Part shown: positions 21,001 to 33,928 of the stretch, one piece after another
How the letters are laid out: each line of letters starts with the position of its first letter
Position numbering within the stretch: position 1 is the stretch's first letter
NCBI GenBank assembly: GCA_019137255.1
Contig: WPDH01000162.1
Coordinates: forward strand, 62,001 to 126,000
Source of the DNA: Corinectria fuckeliana
Taxonomy: Eukaryota; Ascomycota; Sordariomycetes; Hypocreales; Nectriaceae
Length of the DNA: 64,000 bases
Direction of reading: 5' to 3'
The notes under the pieces: model-generated
What the model was told of the DNA's origin: nothing
Database searches by the model: none
Seen by the model: the letters and a program-made list of their open reading frames with translations, nothing else
Position numbers and translations under genes: made by a program

Positions 21001-22093
21001 ACGCACCGCCCCAGCACTGCGCCTCTTCCGCTCTCTTTCTCTGCCTCTCTGCCTCTGCCTCATTGGCTCTATCATTCCTTTTCCATCAGCTACGGCTCTC
21101 GTCACTCTCCCCCTCTTACGTCTTATTTCTTCCGCCTCGATCGAACCCGCAGCTAGACCAGATCCTGTGGCGTTGAGATCCCCAGCTGCAATCCTATCGA
21201 ATTCTCAGCTTTGAGGCGCTGCATTCCAACGTGGTCAACCTAGAGAACCCCCCGTTCTGACCCTCCTTTCCGGTTTCCACACCAGCGACGCAACGCAAAA
21301 GCGAAGCAACACAGCATCATCACGCACAAAACCCTACATCTCCTGGATCTGGAAACACAGGAGAAAGAAAGATAACATCACACAAGAATCGGTTATACCC
21401 ACAATCGCCGCCGATAATATCCTACAATCCGGTCACGACTTACAGCAAAGCAATCAAGCTGCCATTATCCTTCTCAAGGACCATTGGCGTTGCACTAGAT
21501 TGAAGTGGCGTCCTAACTGAGGTCCGCTCCGTGCCTGTGCTACGCGTATACTCCACCGGTACGCCTAGCTCCCCTCGAGACCTCCATTCTTCACGAACAC
21601 AACACGTCGGGGGCTGCTGCAAGGTGAATTTCTCGCTCAGAGTCTCACCTGCGCAACGTCGCATCACTTTTCTCCCACTTGTTCAATCTGGTTGCGGCAC
21701 GTCGCACTGAAGAACCGTTATCTAACTTTCAGCGCTTCAGGTACCGCTCACAGTGGGTTAGGGTTCTAGCCAAACTGGGCTAGTGGCAAGCTTTCCAATC
21801 CCCACTGCACGTCTCGAATTAGGCCATCGCCATCACTAGCAATTTCCCACATTCGTGTGGTGCTGCACTACAGGAGGGCCAACTTCACCCAAACATCCCT
21901 CCCTTTTGACTCGAGTTCGACCCGGATTTTGCTCCGCGAGCAACAACGGTTACGAAGCGAATCCGACCGACGATATTTCGGCAGCCCTTCATTTAGATTC
22001 CCCGATTACCTACCTCGAGAAGAATTCCGGCTCGGTTCTTGTCGCATTCTTCGCGCACTCCATTCACGACTATCGCGCCCGACCGGACTCGCT

Positions 22094-22108
22094 ATGCTCC
22101 ACGCTTAA
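22094..22108 (+). promoter_or_regulatory. Minimal uORF upstream of RAX2
   Basis: An ATG followed by three codons and TAA (peptide MLHA), 126 nt upstream of the RAX2 start. It acts as a uORF only if the leader extends this far, which sequence alone cannot show. Confidence 0.35.
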
Positions 22109-22115
22109 ACCTGAG

Positions 22116-22232
22116 ATGCTCGTCAGAACGAAATCGCTACCAACACATCTAGAATCCGGTTCCCGTGCGCCGGAACACGAAACGATCCCGTCAGTAGGTC
22201 CTGCGGCTTTCTTGATCGGCGAGACGAGATAG
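22116..22232 (+). promoter_or_regulatory. 38-codon uORF ending 2 nt before the RAX2 start
   Basis: An ATG at 22116 (G at -3) opens a 38-residue frame starting MLVRTKSLPTHLESG. It stops with TAG at 22230-22232; only CC separates it from the RAX2 ATG at 22235. Ribosomes translating it would finish on top of the main start, so it should repress or couple RAX2 translation if transcribed. Confidence 0.5.
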
Positions 22233-22234
22233 CC

Positions 22235-25200
22235 ATGCGATTGCCTTTTCGACGGCGCCGCTCGACAGCGCGTCAAACCCAGCGCCTGGGTCACAGTCTC
22301 CTGGGCCTCGCCGCTTTGGCGCCATCACTCACACAAGCCATCACCTTCGACCCGGTACCGTCAGCGAATCTCGACTTTTCGAAATTGGGAAGGATTGGCA
22401 TCGTTGGAGACTACAGTGGCATTTCTCTCTATGAATACGAAGGCCAAAATGAGCGGGGTCGCAGCGCAAATGGCAGCGAATCGCTTCTTGCACAAATGCC
22501 CAATGGCGCGCTTGGCTCGCTCGTTGCCAGTGATGCCTCGATACGGGCCATGTGCGCGTTTGAGCTCAGCGATGGAAAGATGCAGGGAGTGGTAATAGGC
22601 GGTAATTTCACGAGCTTGGACGGCACACAATCTAAGGCAATCGCGCTGTTCAACCCAAATACTACCGAGATCACGCCTCTGGATGGCCTCGAGGGTGAGG
22701 TCAACGCTGTCCTGTGCGATAAGGAGCGAGACACCGTCTATGTCGGTGGCAACTTCAAGGGGGCCAACTCCACTAACGCAATCGCATGGGTTGGCAATGA
22801 TGGTTGGACAAACCTGCCATTTGCCGGGTTCAACGGACCTGTGAACGCCATCACCAAGTCCTCCAACGGCCACATCATTTTTGGAGGCACTTTCACTGGA
22901 CTAGGAAATACCAGCACTCCAAACCAACCAGACGGACAAAGCATCAATATCGCAAAAGCCAATATCAGTGCCGAAAACAGCGCCTCGACGAGCGGATTCA
23001 AGAACCCGAAGAACATTGTCTGTTCCGGAGATACGGATGGCTCTGGAAGTACATGGCTCCTGGAAGATGACACTGCAGGCTCCTGGGATGCCGACTTTGG
23101 GTTCACGTTCAAGCCTACGAAGCTGAGACTTTGGAATACACAGCACGAGGGTCGAGGAACCAAGACTTTCCGATTCGTTGCCTTTCCCATAAACGGCATC
23201 ATGAACTTGACCTACACCGATTCCGGCACTGGAAAGAACCGCACTTGCACCAGCGAATGTCCCCTGAGCGACGAGGCAGAGTATCAGGACTTCCACTTCA
23301 TCAATCAGGTCGGGATGAGCAAGTTCCGTATTGCTATTTCCGACTGGTATGGCGATGGCGGTGGCCTCGCTGGGGTTGAGCTGTACCAGGACGACATTTT
23401 CGCCTACGCCATCACCGGCTTCAACGAGCCAGCTTGCGGCGAGGTCGAGTTCCCATCATCTGCAACTGCCACTGGTCCTTGGTCCGAGTCCCCATCCTTC
23501 GACAGTAGTTCCCAGTACCTGACTGCAGATCTCACTGGTGACTTCTCATCGAAATCGGCGTCGGTGGTGTTCTATCCCAATATCAAGGAGTCCGGCAATT
23601 ATTCCGTCAATATGTACACCCCCGGTTGCAAACAGGATGGCTCCTGTTCGGACAGGGGCCGTGTCAATGTCACTGGCGTTATGATGAGTGACTCCGATGA
23701 GGGCTCCAACTTTACCACCACATTGTACCAGACCAACAACTACGACAAATACGACCAGATCTATTTCGGTTACATCGAGCAGAGCTCTGATTCCTTCAAA
23801 CCCGCCATCACACTTAGCCCGCTCGCTGGCCAGGATGTCAGCTCCCTCACCATTGTTGCCCAAAGGGTCGGATTCACTCTCATCGACTCCAACGGTGGTC
23901 TCAATGGCCTGTTCGACTTCAACCCTGAGGACGCAGTGGTCGATTCCTCGAGCCTAGGGAACTCGACCATCAACAAACTCGGTGCAAGCTTCGATCGTGC
24001 TTCCGGAGTCACAGCCTTAGTGACAGACGGTGATGTCACCTATGTCGGTGGCAACTTCACCTCCGATGACCATGAGAACATCCTTGCCATCATCAAGTCC
24101 GAAGATGTCAAGACCCTAGATGGGGGCATCAATGGCAAGGTTGTAAGTATGTACCTGAACGATACAAGTCTTTTCGTCGGCGGCGACTTCTCGAACACAC
24201 AGGACAACTCCGTCAAGGGCATGGACAACGTGGCCGTTTACGACACGAAGGGAGATTCGTGGGCTGCTCTAGGTGCTGGCGTCGATGGCTTGGTGGAGTA
24301 TGTCGTGCCTCTGCGGATCAACATCACCGAGGACACTCCTGAAACTGTCATTGCCTTCTCAGGCAGCTTTTCTCAGTGCAACGCTTTCGACGACAACGAT
24401 GCCATTTTGGTCGATGGATTCGCCATCTGGGTTCCCTCCAAAAGTAACTGGTTACAAAGTCTTAGCGGTAAACTTCCAGGGTACAGTGGTATTCTCACTG
24501 CGGCAATCCTGGACCTTCCCATGGACGGCGGCTCACTTTTTGCTGGCTCCATATCCTCATCCCAACTTGGTGCGAACGGCGCTGCAACGTTGTCCGACGA
24601 TGGCCTCGGCCAGTTTCCACTATCCATCCAGTCCGACACCACATCATCCAACTCCTCAAGTCTAAGCCGCCGGGACATTGTCTCCGTCAACGACATATCC
24701 GGAGTCGTGACTGGTCTCTTCTACGACGAGAACGATTACAACATTACCGTTCTCGCGGGCCATTTCACCACTCAGTCGTCGGCAGGCAAGGAGGTCAACA
24801 GCATTGTTCTTATCGAAGGTGACAAGGTGATGGGGCTCAGCTCGAATATCTCGAGTGACTCGACTTTCCTCGCCCTCGCCATGCGGGATAGCACCCTTTT
24901 CGCGGGAGGCAAGATCAGCGGCACTATCGATGAGGACGACATCAACGGGCTCATTTCTTATAACATTGAGACCAAGTCTTTCAACTCACAGCCGCCCCCG
25001 CTTTCGGGGAACAACGGCACTGTTTCTTCCATCGCCGTTCGTCCTGACAGTGCCGATGTATATGTCGGCGGATCCTTTGACACCGCTGGCGCCCTGGACT
25101 GTCCAGGGCTTTGTGCATACAACGTGGACTCGGACCAGTGGAATCGGCCCGGCAGTGATGTGAAGGGGAGCGTCAACTGTCTGATGTGGGCGTCAAAGAA

Positions 25201-25990
25201 CGATCTGATCGTGGGGGGTGACCTCCGAGCTAACGACTCGGACAAGCAATTCCTGGCGAGTTGGGACGCCAAGAAGGAATCTTGGAGCAGTTTCCCTGGC
25301 TCCGACGATATTCCCGGCCCTGTTAGCATCATCACTCCAGCCTCGAGCGACAGGGACGAGATCTGGATCTCTGGTTCTTCAACCGATGACAACTCCGTCT
25401 TCATCATGAAATACGACGGCGACAGGTGGCAAACTGCCAAGCCGGCTCTCTCATCCGGCAGCACTATCCAGGGTCTCCAGGTCTTTTCTTTGACCGAGGA
25501 GCACGACGATCATGACATTCTTGACAAGAAGCAGGTCTTGATGATTACTGGATCAATTGTCATTCCTGACTTCGGAGTGGCATCTGCAGCAATCTTCAAT
25601 GGCACTACCTACCGGCCATACGCGCTGACCATTAACTCGGACAACTCAGCTGGGAGCGTTGCAGGCATCTTCTCTCAGAAGGATGACTTTTTTTCGTCTG
25701 ATGGTACGTTCTCATCCTCGTTGTCCTTTCCGTTGACCTGACTAACATTGGTGACAGGGAAAAACATGCCCCTGGTCTTTGTCATTCTCATCGGCCTCGC
25801 CATCGCGCTCGGCTTGATGCTCCTGCTTGTACTAGCAGGTATCGTCCTCGACCGGATACGCAAGAAGCGTGAGGGATACGCCCCCGCGCCCACTTCCATG
25901 TACGATCGAGGAAGTGGCATTCGAAGAGTGCCGCCTCATGAGCTCTTTGAGTCTCTGGGACAGGGCCGAACGGGTGCACCACAAGTATGA
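22235..25990 (+). CDS. RAX2: Rax2 cell-polarity landmark membrane protein
   Basis: Two exons, 22235..25703 and 25758..25990, encode 1233 residues, close to yeast Rax2 (1220). An arginine-rich N-terminus leads into a signal sequence (SLLGLAALAPSLTQA, then ITFDPVP). The long ectodomain has repeated propeller-like motifs: VVIGGNFTSL, VYVGGNFKG, IIFGGTFTG, TYVGGNFTS, LFVGGDFSN, VYVGGSFDT, LIVGGDLRA. There are many N-glycosylation sequons. A single membrane helix sits at about residues 1161-1185 (VFVILIGLAIALGLMLLLVL), followed by a 45-residue cytoplasmic tail starting RIRKKREGY. Rax2 marks growth sites in budding yeast and guides Tea1/For3-type polarity or septation in other fungi. The sole intron lies just before the membrane helix. 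Confidence 0.93.
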
Positions 25991-27264
25991 GCCTGGGATA
26001 TATGGAGGATGTCGTCGTTTTAGCAAGCAACATGCATGTCTGGTTTTGATTTTGGCGTTTGGATAGGTATGTGGGACATCGGACCACGGAATGAGGGGAT
26101 TTTCATGTCCCACTCAAAGGAAGACTCGTGGTCAGAGTCAACCAAGACTAAGCCAGCTATACCCCCCTACTTGGGCTGGATTCCTGGAGGGGCAGCCACG
26201 GACGACTTTCCGTCGATAAAAAGTCGTTTTCCTTTTCGCAAGCCTTTCCCTCTTTTCCCTTTTCTTCTTCTTTTTTTTCGCGATTCACTTCACGAGGTCA
26301 TGACCCGTCGGTTAATGTTTACCTGTCTATTTTACCTCCACCACAAGGGCCGAGCCAAGTTTCTCTCGCGCGCCATCTTTTGTCTTTCTCCTTCGTTGTA
26401 CAATATCTTTCTACACAGTCTCCGCCATCCAGACTGGGGATTTGTCTAGGGTTCGTCAGGGACGAGGGGATATGAAGCCGAGTTTTCTGAGAGGAAAGGA
26501 TTTCGGGAGCGCTTTGAAGAGTGCGATTTAGAGCAATGATGGAACTTTTGAGCCTGAAGCGGATTAATCTGAATGGACATAGTTCTTTGAGATCCGTCTT
26601 GAGACGTGTGCTGTGATGTGAGACTGGACAGGTAAGTACATATTATTGTCCAGGTACCTTTTCCATTGTCTCTGCGCTTTAGCTTGCTTATTTGCCGTAT
26701 CTTCCCACGTAACGTCAACTCCCCGTGACTATCCCTCTTCGCGGCCTTCAGTCCTTCCCTGATCTGCGGGCCTGCATCACCCGTTAGGCCGAGTCCTGAG
26801 ATGGGTGGATGGCCTCGAGCACTCTTTGCGATTCCGGTCTAGCGTGAGGTCTACTCGTGGACGATAAGGGAGGGCATACTTACCGGCATACCTAAGAAAG
26901 TAAACTAGGGATTATCGCCGTCAAATAATCATGAAAGCCATAATCGACTACCCTAGACCGCCAGCAAAATAGCCATGCACAAAAGCATCGAGTACGCCCT
27001 AGCTTAGGTCTTACACCTGGAGAGAACGTCTCACCTCGCAACGCTGTGCGATCTAGGACTGATTCTCGGCAGTTTCTCACATGATGCTACATAAAGCCCA
27101 TATGTCTCGGCGGTTTTCTTCGCGCAGTTTATTTACCCTCGCGGGAGGACAAGTGACAAGGAAGCCGAGCACGGAACAAGCCCCTTCGCATGAGCACGCC
27201 ATTCTCCCTGGACTGGAAAATAAAATAAACAAACAAATACTATCGCAAAAGAAAAACAACTTGA

Positions 27265-27313
27265 GGGGGGGGGGGGGGGGGGGGGGGGGGGGTGNNTGGG
27301 GGGGGGCGGGGGG
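27265..27313. repeat. Poly-G tract with an unresolved NN
   Basis: About 28 G residues, then TG, two N bases (27295-27296), T, and a further interrupted G-run. The N bases mark an assembly uncertainty, so the true length here is unknown. Confidence 0.9.
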
Positions 27314-27962
27314 CGTGCGAATGCGACTGCGACTGTGACTACGCCTGTGGCTCGGAGAGAACTTTAGTTGAGACCGTGGGGAGAGAGAGAGAGAGGTTTG
27401 TGATGATGGTTGGACAGACAAGACAATTGAATTGGGCTCGTAGCACACGGCAAGGTTCACGGAGCGCAACTCTGTGATGCAATACCCCCACCCCCCTGGC
27501 AACATGGCAGACGTGGGTAGATTCATGACGCCCGGAGGGAACACGATCACGATGTGACGGCACCCAAAGTTTTGCCAAAGCCCGATGACGGCTCGTGGCG
27601 TAATTACTTGTATCCCATTCCATCCATTCGCATACGCACACATACACACCCGCATATTTGTGACAACCTACACACAAGCACAAAGCACAAAGAACAAGCA
27701 TAGCCTTTGAGCAAGGCCCGTCAGTCAGCCTGGAATGAAGCACCCGGCCGAGTGAGATACGAATAGAAAAATATAGATCCTAGGGGTCCGTCGCCTCCGC
27801 CACCGGCATCATCGTCGTCAGCATCAAGTTAGGTTGCACCAACGACCGACTCGACCGACCGACCGACCGCCCCCTTTTTTTGCAATTTGCATCCATTGCC
27901 TGCCTATTCCGCGGAGACGGGAAACGGAAGACGGAGGACGGAGGACGGAAGACGCAAAAGAA

Positions 27963-27986
27963 GACGACGACGACGACGACGACGAC
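27963..27986. repeat. (GAC)8 microsatellite
   Basis: Eight uninterrupted GAC units in intergenic DNA, flanked by GGAC/GGAAGAC-rich simple sequence from about 27912. Confidence 0.8.
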
Positions 27987-30900
27987 GGCGTTGGTCTAGC
28001 GAGAAGCGCCGCATCAGAGATGAATGCCTGCTCAGTGAAATACCGATGCCATGGAGACGGCAATTTGCGAGCAAACGAGACGAGTGAGCGCTGGGATCAA
28101 GTGCAAATCGACCCTGTTGCCTGAAGGCATAGAAAGCAGGCATGGGAATTGCTGGAATTGCATGTCTGGGGGGGGGGCTACAAAGAGTGCCGGGCGCTAG
28201 AACAATGTCTCGGCGAGTTCGCGGGGGCACTGATACAGCCAAAAGCCACGTCCAATTCAGTTTCGACGACGACCAAACGCCTCCCCACGCCCGGGAGATT
28301 TGCTCACTTATGGATCATGTATCATGTACCATGCATGCATGTATCATGACGCACGATAAGACGTGTCCTGGGCAGCATGATTCGAGCTCCCACCCCGATA
28401 TTGCCTGCCCATCACACCCATGCATATGTACTTCGTACGAATGGCTGGCTGGCTGGCCCTTGTTAGGGCCCATCATATCTGGTGATTGCTGGCTAAGCCG
28501 GTGGGTGTCTCATCTGGTTGCGCGGGGGCGCCCTAGCTATTGACTTTGACTGCCCCTGCATGATATCCGTGTGGTTGGTTGCTGACTAGCAGCGAACAAG
28601 CTGCGAGCATGACTGTCAAAGGTACCGAGCCCGAGCTCGTCGCGCGTTCCATGGTAGTAGGTAGGTATCCGTTGTACATAACAACGGACGGGCAACGACC
28701 GAGGTAGCGGAGCCGGATTGCAGCCTGCCCAACACAACTGCCTGCCTATTTGTTTTTATGTACTCTCCCAGAACTGACTGACGACGACTTGATGAGGAGT
28801 TCTGGCAATGACGTATCCTATGATCTTGCAGGTTGGTGGTGATACACAACACAACAGGCGGTAGTTGGAGAAGCAGGCATAGCAGCGTCGTTCGATGTGC
28901 CCTTCTGGGTGGATCCTCAGCATCTTGTGCCATGGAAAAACGTGCATCATCCTCGGAAGCACTTGTATGTACCGCGACCGTAGAGGAAATCACCGATCTT
29001 CAGGGACCTACCACGGCATACAGTACATATGTTGTATGTAAGAGCGGTCCCCCCCTTCCCCATCATAGCTCCACCGCTTGCGCCATTAGGGAAAACCATA
29101 CTCTCTTCATCCGTCCTGTCTGTTTCCTGCGCTTCCTTCTTCCCGTGACATCGGCTCGAGTCGGTCCCGAGTGAGCTAACTGTTGCGCCAGCGACACTGC
29201 TGGCTTTGGCGCGCCCCGCCTTCTCCAGGCGCCATGCTACGTAGCATGCCCCGTATCTCGCTGCTCGCAGTACATCACAGAGCCCATGGGCGTCGGCCGA
29301 GAAATCCGGACATGAAAGCAGTTGGACTCAAATCTTATTCCGCACGGGTTTCTGACTTGGAGCCACTTTGTGCGTGCCTGGTCGCATCCCCGTTCTGACG
29401 TCACGCGTCTGTTTCAGACAAGGATCTGCCTGATTTTTCCCCCTGTTTTCGCTGGGCATAAAGGCCATGTAGGGGGGGTGCGGAACGCTGTACCATCAGG
29501 GGGACTGGTTCCGTGGGCAGAGGTTGCAGGCCGACCCGTGTACATAGGGTCTTGGCGTCATGTACGAAGAGGATCCCAACGTTGTGTGGGAAACAATCCT
29601 TTCATCGCGGAGAAACGTTCTCCAGGAAGCCCAGGGGAATGGTTCGGGCAAACGTGAACCATGGCGATCATCAACAACCTTAAGCTTCCCACACGTGCGC
29701 AGTGGACTCGCCTTTGGATATATCATGCTGTCGGGAATCCTCCCTCTTAGACTGTTCGACTATCCATCATCGTGCAATCGGAGTAGGACGATAGACTTTG
29801 GACTGGGGGACTGGGGGGCGGGGGAGGCTGACGGCTTCTTCCAGCCTCGTGCATCCTGCCCCTCTTCCGGTTCCTTAGGCTCAAGCCAGTGTGCATCGAA
29901 CTGGTTGGTACTGGCATCCGTAGTGCGGCTATCTGTTCCATAGTGTCCTTCGTAATGTGTGTCTGCGATGGCTAAGGGCTCACCCGGCAGACGACCGTGG
30001 CCAGGTCTCATTCCGCCTAGACTCGCTCTCATCAACATGCACCATACATAGTACGGAGCAGCAAAGATGGGGGGTTTTCTCAGCGTGGCAAGTCCCCTTT
30101 CTTGGTTAGTTGCCAAGGTGTTCTTCCACTTTTTCTTGGCCAGAGGGTGCTGAGGGGCCCTCACCGTAAAGAGCCTTCAAAAGTGGACATCCAAATCCCA
30201 GCATTACCCACAGTGACAACGTTCAGAGTTCATTCGTGAGAGTCTGGGGGATGCGGCTGGGCCTTTCTTCGCCTTGGTTGCGTGGCTGTGAGAGGAACTG
30301 GTAGGTCTACTTGATGATCCTACTGAAGTCGAGATTGAGTTCGCCACTCGCTCGGAAAATACGCCAAATTCACGTGAGATACCTTGCTAACGGCTTGGGC
30401 TTACACCCGAAAAAGTGAGATGTCGGCGATAAATGCGGTCTTGCAGAGCGCAGCGTGTCTTTGGTGAGAAGAAACCGCCCCTAGGCTCGCGGCTAGTTGA
30501 CTAGTTGTTGCCGCCTTCTAAGGCGCCATACTATGTAGCTATGTTCCGTGTCACCCTGTGCCTGGCCAGTCCCGAAGCGTATCGGGTGACATTGATTTGG
30601 TGTGCAACGCCTGGTCAAAGCGTCGGCCGTGAACTGATGATTTGCTGTTGCAACGTAACTTCCGTATCATATCACAGTCAGAACCAGGTCCTCCAGTGTC
30701 AGTTCAGGGGAGTTTGAGTCTTAGAAGTTGCGTGCGAGCTTTCATATGGGCGGCTTGGCCTAGAGATTGCGATTGTCCTTGAACAACCCTATTGAAGAAA
30801 GAACAGTCAGCCTAGTCCTGAACGACGACGGTGAGGACATGACAAGAAATGGCGTGAAGCTCAGATGCGCGCCAGCGGCATCTAGTCGTTGTAATCTTGT

Positions 30901-33890
30901 TCAAACCCACTTGGTGATGTGATGGCGAGATGAGGTTGAAAGGAAACAAATCCCAAGGTGAGGTCAGACAGAGCAAGACCGAGTCGCCAGTCGTACACTC
31001 GAAGTTGCCCTTTGAATCACTGCCGTCGAGGTTGCATTCTTTCCTTGGACGCGGACTGGGGAATGCTGGTCGATTCTGAGACAGATCCTTGTCATGGGGC
31101 TGGCCGTGACTGGCCCTTAAGTGTTGCCTGCCTTGCCGCTAGACTGGCAAGCCTGATCCCTTCATTTACCGTAAGAGATGAGCCGGTCGTTTGGTCCGGG
31201 AATGACTGATGACAACGTCAGGTCACCATCGTTCGTCTCCTTTTCATCGCTGGTTGACCCTTTCCGGACCTGACCGGCTTCTAGAAGGACGCGAGGATGC
31301 TGGAATAGGAGGTGCATGGGACATCTATCGGATGTACCCGTGCAGGAAACAAACAGTGTGTCGGTGCTCCCACCGATGCAAAAGGACCGTTTGCATCTGC
31401 CGGCGCCGGCGCTTGATCGACGTATCGTCAATCTCGGGTATCTGGATCAGGCGAACTAGGAGAGCCCTCCGAACTCGATATCGCGGCCGATGTGGTCCCA
31501 AGGAATTTACGTAAACCGTGTCAAAAGATGATACGTGTGAGGTCCTGAAGAAACACGAATATGGGTCAATAGTCTAGCATGTCGACCCATCGCAGACCGT
31601 GCCAGCAGAGTTCGCATTTGGTGCCAAACGCCTCGTGGATGCCTCGGAGGTGCCGCTTGTGAAGATGGCTTCGGCAAGGCTGTCAAACTTGCAGGATGGA
31701 TGCCGATGTTCGTGATCAAGATACGACGTACATAGTAGTAGATCCAGAAATGACCACAATCAAAAGGTGCCCAGGGCCTCCCTGCATGTTTTGTTTCAGT
31801 CATCCCCTTTGAGCCGCTACCTCTGCACCCAGATCCTCAAATTGGGATTAGGCCGAAAGCTTGGTCCATTTGGTTGAGGGCTCAGGGCCTGTCAACCAGA
31901 ATAGGGCCAACAATTGGAAGACCCAGCGGGTATCAGCTGAAATCTCCACGAAGACATCGGGGTTGCCACAACGGAGAAAGAAAGCCCCTAGGCCTAGATA
32001 GAGACTTGGAGGTTGCTAGGAAGGGCTGGCCTGTCACTCCCCTGCTGCATCGGTGGGCGCTCGGGACGTAAGCCCATGTTGTTTTGGCGTCTTTTGTGGA
32101 AAGGAAAGATGGAACTTGAAGGGTTTCCACCCCTCCCCCCCTTGCCTATCCGTTTTCCGGACTCCGTTTCCCGGACGGAAGCCTCCAATTCGGAGGCGAT
32201 TGGTGATGCTTGTGCCGTCCACGTTGAATTCAAGCCGATCCTGAGTCGAGTTGAATCGTGGGTTCGATTGAGTTTGGTTGACAAGCTAGACAGACGGACC
32301 CAAGCCGTCTAGCATTCCCTCGACCAAGTACCGGTTACTATCCAAGGTGACTGGCTCCGTATCCGATCTATCTCTTTGGTCAGCAACCATTTGGGCTTGA
32401 CCAGCTCTAGTCTAGGTCGAGGAGGGTCGAGGAGAGGAGCAGGGTCGCAAGGCTTGGCCTTTGAGCGGCTGGCTTAACACCGACACAAGCTTTTAGTGGT
32501 TGAGGCCGGTGGGCGGGCTACGTGTCAGGGCTCGGGTGGTGGTGAAGAGCTAGGCCGTTAGAGGGCTCACCAGACACCAGCGGTCTGTGGTTGGGGTCGA
32601 GCGGCGGCACCATGGCCCATCAACCATGTCCCAAGCCATGGTGGCCATTTGCGTTTCCCATACCTGGTCGCATCCGATTTTCGGCCTCAGGCAACACAGC
32701 CTTATTTCCGGGAGCGGCTTTGTAGTGGAAACGGACCAAGTGGTGGGCGCGCTCGATGGCCGACTGGCTGCGACGCAGCATTCCATGTCTAGTGTGGACG
32801 CCACTCCCATCATCCGGTCAGCGAACGGGCGGGCGAAGTGTAGCCCTGTGAGTGATGCGTGGCGGCCTGAGGTTGTCGATGGAGAAGACAGCGAGCACAC
32901 CCCCGGAAGAGGAGGATAGTGCAGTAGCTTGAGCATTAGCAGCAGCGGCGTGCGTCCGAGGCTTGCTGGGATGTAATGCGGATGAAGGTATTTGAAGGTT
33001 GGATGTAGATGTAAGGTGTAAGGTAAAGGGTAAGGTTGGGCTGGGTACCTATCATCCTTAACTGCGGTGCAGTACTGTGAGAGGATGAAAAAGAGGGGTC
33101 TTGAGGAATGGTACTCGTACTTACAGAGGTACAGTTGGTGTACAGTGTAGATGTGGATGCGGATGCGGACGGGATGGATGGAAGTGTGGATGCGTACAGC
33201 TAGCTACCTTGCGACAGGTGCTGCTGTTAGTAGGTGGGCAGCAAAGAAGGAAGGAAGGAAGAAAGAAAAAAAGAGGCAGGACATACAGTGTGAGAGGAGT
33301 TCTAGTATGGCCATTGCTAACCGGAGCGTGCGTACCTAAGTAGGTACGTAGGCGGTAAACGAATCGGTAGGGTGTCCTTACTTCTTCCATCCTTGCGTTC
33401 TTTCTCTTGCTCTTGCTCAGTCAGTCAACAACGATCGTTCATGTTGTCTCCCCTTCTCCAGAAGATGCATTCTTTTTCTTTCTTGAGGAGGGGAGGGAGG
33501 GACAATTTGACCGTTTCCCGAAGTGGAGGTGGCGTTGGGCTAGAAGACAGGGCAAGGCAAAATCGAAGCAAGGCGGGCAAAGGCCTAACAGCCGTCGTCC
33601 AGTAGCATCATTCGAAACCAATGCCAGAGACCGTCATGGCACAGTGCCTGCCCCTCTAGTGCCAATTGCGGAAGGGGCGACTTGGGAAACTCGACCAAAC
33701 GGAGCCAACTTGAAAGTGCTCGACCATCTCCGTCTCTGGCATTCAACCTCCCCCTCCATTCCTTCATGACCGCGTCCCGCAGTCGGATGCTACCCAGAGA
33801 GCCTCATGCGACCATCGCAGACAGGCAAGACCTGAACAGCCGAACCAGCGATGGCTGCAAAGCGGTGCAGAGCATGGGGAAGCACGCACG

Positions 33891-33928
33891 GAGACTGGGA
33901 CTGGGACTGGGACTGGGACCGGGACTGG
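33891..33928. repeat. GGGACT hexanucleotide repeat
   Basis: About six copies of GGGACT/GGGACC in tandem in intergenic DNA upstream of the FlbC-like gene. Confidence 0.75.

Larger units (their letters stand above)
19352..22115. other. Long intergenic region upstream of RAX2
   Basis: About 2.8 kb with no convincing gene on either strand. It includes an ACCTACCTACCTACC run near 20259-20275, a (TG)n run at about 20986-21000, and a pyrimidine-rich stretch at about 20935-21140 that resembles a strong fungal promoter/leader. The last kilobase may be transcribed as the RAX2 leader. Confidence 0.45.

Noticed and set aside
27077..27655. 192-codon minus-strand frame crossing the poly-G tract
   Set aside because: It reads through unknown bases and encodes a proline run; an artefact of the homopolymer.
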